Positions 62,447-64,000 of a DNA stretch of 64,000 nucleotides are shown here, one piece after another. Position 1 is the first letter of the stretch; each line of letters starts with the position of its first letter. The position numbers and the translations under genes are program-made. This DNA is from Flavobacterium pectinovorum (lineage in GTDB: Bacteria; Bacteroidota; Bacteroidia; Flavobacteriales; Flavobacteriaceae): the NCBI RefSeq assembly GCF_006438875.1, contig NZ_RCZH01000002.1, positions 351,177-415,176 on the forward strand. The letters run 5' to 3'. The notes beneath the pieces are model-generated. The model was not told the DNA's origin, ran no database searches, and saw only the letters and a program-made list of their open reading frames with translations.

Positions 62447-64000
62447 ATGAAAAAAACTCTACTTTTTTTAATTTTCTTTTTACAATTTTTAATAATCTCT
62501 GCTCAAAATTCTACAGATGTTTTACAATCGTTTGGCCTTCATCCTGGGTTTACTGGTACTATTAATTCAACAGTAATTCAACCTGACGGCAAAATAATTG
62601 TGGGAGGAAGCTTTAAATTGTTTCAAGGAATTGAGGAAAAAAACTTTATTCGTTTAAATGCGGATGGAAGTAAAGATACATCTTTCCAAATTAATAATTT
62701 ATTTGAAAACCATACTGTAAATTCTATAATACTTCAACCTGATGGCAAAATAATTGTTGGTCATGACCATGGCTTAATCAGATTAAATACTGATGGAACT
62801 AAAGACACTTCCTTTGATTTAGGAAATGGTTTTTATGCCTTTGAAAATTATGGTTGTATTAATTCCTTAGTCCTTCAGCCTGATGGAAAAATAATAGCAG
62901 TAGGTGCCTTTATTGAATTTCAGGGAATCACTCAGCAACATATAATTCGCTTAAATCCAGACGGAAGCAAAGATTCTTCGTTTAACATAGGAACTGGATT
63001 TACAGGTAATGTGATGCCTTACCTTTATTCAGTAGTTTTACAATCAGATGGAAAAATAATAGTCGCGGGAATATATCAAAATTATCAGAATATAAATCGA
63101 GGCAGTATTGTTCGTTTGAATACTGATGGTAGCATTGATACAACTTTCGATACAATTTTTACATCATTAGACAGAATAAAATCTTTGGCATTGCAGTCTG
63201 ATGGAAAAATACTTGTGGCATGTTACAATAGTATTCCAAATAGGGGTTTACTTCGTTTAAATACTGATGGTAGTAAAGATACCTCTTTTAATATAGGATC
63301 TAATGGCTTCAATGATGAAGTTAATTGTGTTTCTATACAACCTGATGGGAAAATACTTGTAGGAGGTAAATTTTCTTCCTATAATACCACGAGACAACGG
63401 TCTATTATCCGTTTAAATAGTGATGGAAGTAAGGATTTTTCTTTTGACATAGGAACTGGATTAATTAAATTAGACACTTCAATAGTCCCTTTAGCCGTTA
63501 ACTCTTTTAGCTTACTATCTGACGGAAAAATAATTGCGGGAGGAGATTTTAATTCCTATCAGGATACTACTAAAAATAATATAGTCCGTCTAAATGATAA
63601 TGGCAGTATAGATAAATCTTTTGACACAGGAAGAGGACTTGATGATGCTGTGTTGGCTATTGCTTCACAAAGTGATAAAAAATTTATCGTTGCGGGTTCT
63701 TTTACCTCCTATGATGGAATTCCACAAAATAGAATAATTAGGTTTAATGCTGATGGAACAAAAGATAAAACTTTTAATATTGGAAAAGGATTTGATGATA
63801 CTGTTAATTGCTTACTTATACAACCCGATGGAAAAACACTTATAGGGGGTAAATCTGGTTTATTAACACGTATAAATTCTGATGGTGCTCCAGATGTCTC
63901 TTTTAGCAGATTAGCTTTTGAATCATCATCCAAACTCTATTTTGAAATCTATATCAAAGCCCTTGCTCTACAAGATGATGGGAAAATAATCGTTGGTGGG
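62447..64000 (+). CDS. Delta-60-repeat protein, N-terminal part (runs off the window)
   Basis: Open in frame to the last base; 518 residues are visible. A signal peptide (LLFLIFFLQFLIISAQ) is followed by about twelve delta-60 repeats. Each has a QPDGKIIVGGSF-type strand, an IIRLNxDGSxDxSF-type strand and a GxGF turn (for example FIRLNADGSKDTSF and LLRLNTDGSKDTSF), which fold as a beta-propeller. Such proteins in flavobacteria usually end in a type IX sorting domain, which would lie beyond the window. It starts 131 bp after tatA and has no promoter box matching the consensus. Confidence 0.88.
   Translation, partial: MKKTLLFLIFFLQFLIISAQNSTDVLQSFGLHPGFTGTINSTVIQPDGKIIVGGSFKLFQGIEEKNFIRLNADGSKDTSFQINNLFENHTVNSIILQPDGKIIVGHDHGLIRLNTDGTKDTSFDLGNGFYAFENYGCINSLVLQPDGKIIAVGAFIEFQGITQQHIIRLNPDGSKDSSFNIGTGFTGNVMPYLYSVVLQSDGKIIVAGIYQNYQNINRGSIVRLNTDGSIDTTFDTIFTSLDRIKSLALQSDGKILVACYNSIPNRGLLRLNTDGSKDTSFNIGSNGFNDEVNCVSIQPDGKILVGGKFSSYNTTRQRSIIRLNSDGSKDFSFDIGTGLIKLDTSIVPLAVNSFSLLSDGKIIAGGDFNSYQDTTKNNIVRLNDNGSIDKSFDTGRGLDDAVLAIASQSDKKFIVAGSFTSYDGIPQNRIIRFNADGTKDKTFNIGKGFDDTVNCLLIQPDGKTLIGGKSGLLTRINSDGAPDVSFSRLAFESSSKLYFEIYIKALALQDDGKIIVGG

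Overview
This window is chromosomal DNA from a member of the Bacteroidota, most likely a Flavobacterium close to the F. johnsoniae group. The evidence is an AT-rich sequence, a gliding-motility/type IX secretion lipoprotein (SprE), a secreted metalloprotease with a type IX C-terminal sorting domain, several flavobacterial families of unknown function (DUF4254, DUF4292, DUF5687, DUF6427, DUF6909), and the Bacteroidota -7 promoter box TAnnTTTG a short distance upstream of many start codons. No tRNA, rRNA, CRISPR array, intact insertion sequence or prophage was seen.

Layout. 1-6900: end of a phenylacetate-CoA-ligase-like gene, dusB, a YefM-YoeB toxin-antitoxin cassette between two copies of a palindrome-plus-terminator repeat, an amidase, a MATE exporter, an FtsX/LolC-like permease with rbfA, and a CBS-domain protein. 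7000-14400: a run of minus-strand envelope and housekeeping genes (EnvC-like amidase activator, DUF4292 lipoprotein, TPR protein, sugar nucleotidyltransferase, dUTPase, flippase, acetyltransferase). 14887-21719: an unusual six-gene minus-strand cluster with a small coiled-coil protein, a two-TM coiled-coil protein, a substrate-binding protein fused to an OmpA peptidoglycan-binding domain, an ABC permease, an ABC ATPase and a CbxX-type AAA+ ATPase. This is the best candidate for an undescribed system. 22125-28336: ATP synthase genes (B, E, F, H, A, G, without D and C), two small accessory membrane genes and a bactofilin, directly downstream of sprE (28339-30945). 31037-41999: an ABC ATPase with a DUF5687 permease, a PaaE-like reductase, small hypothetical genes, an HTH regulator, a GT9 glycosyltransferase, DUF4254, upp, DUF6427, DUF6341 and purD. 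42138-57595: a surface-polysaccharide region (ligase-like enzyme, glycosyltransferases, UDP-xylose synthase, O-antigen ligase, EpsG-like protein, flippase, Wzz) interrupted by an ORF6N gene, the secreted metalloprotease, a lipoprotein with a decayed paralogue, and a frameshifted cell-surface gene. 57606-64000: DUF6909, a lipoprotein, a GH3-family enzyme, a membrane coiled-coil protein, tatA, and the start of a delta-60-repeat protein that runs off the window.

Intergenic DNA is rich in repeats. There are three copies of a TCATTTCG-type long inverted repeat; two of them share a loop that is inverted relative to a conserved flanking module. A CTTTGTCAAAG palindrome family and CCCGA/TCGGGA palindromes are dispersed through the window. 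Two degenerate tandem arrays (about 110 bp and 90 bp units) are present. A GTCGCAAATTGCGAC palindrome lies inside the ORF6N gene and is echoed four times just downstream. All functional statements rest on reading the sequence and on knowledge of the families; no database search was run. Promoter calls are motif matches only.
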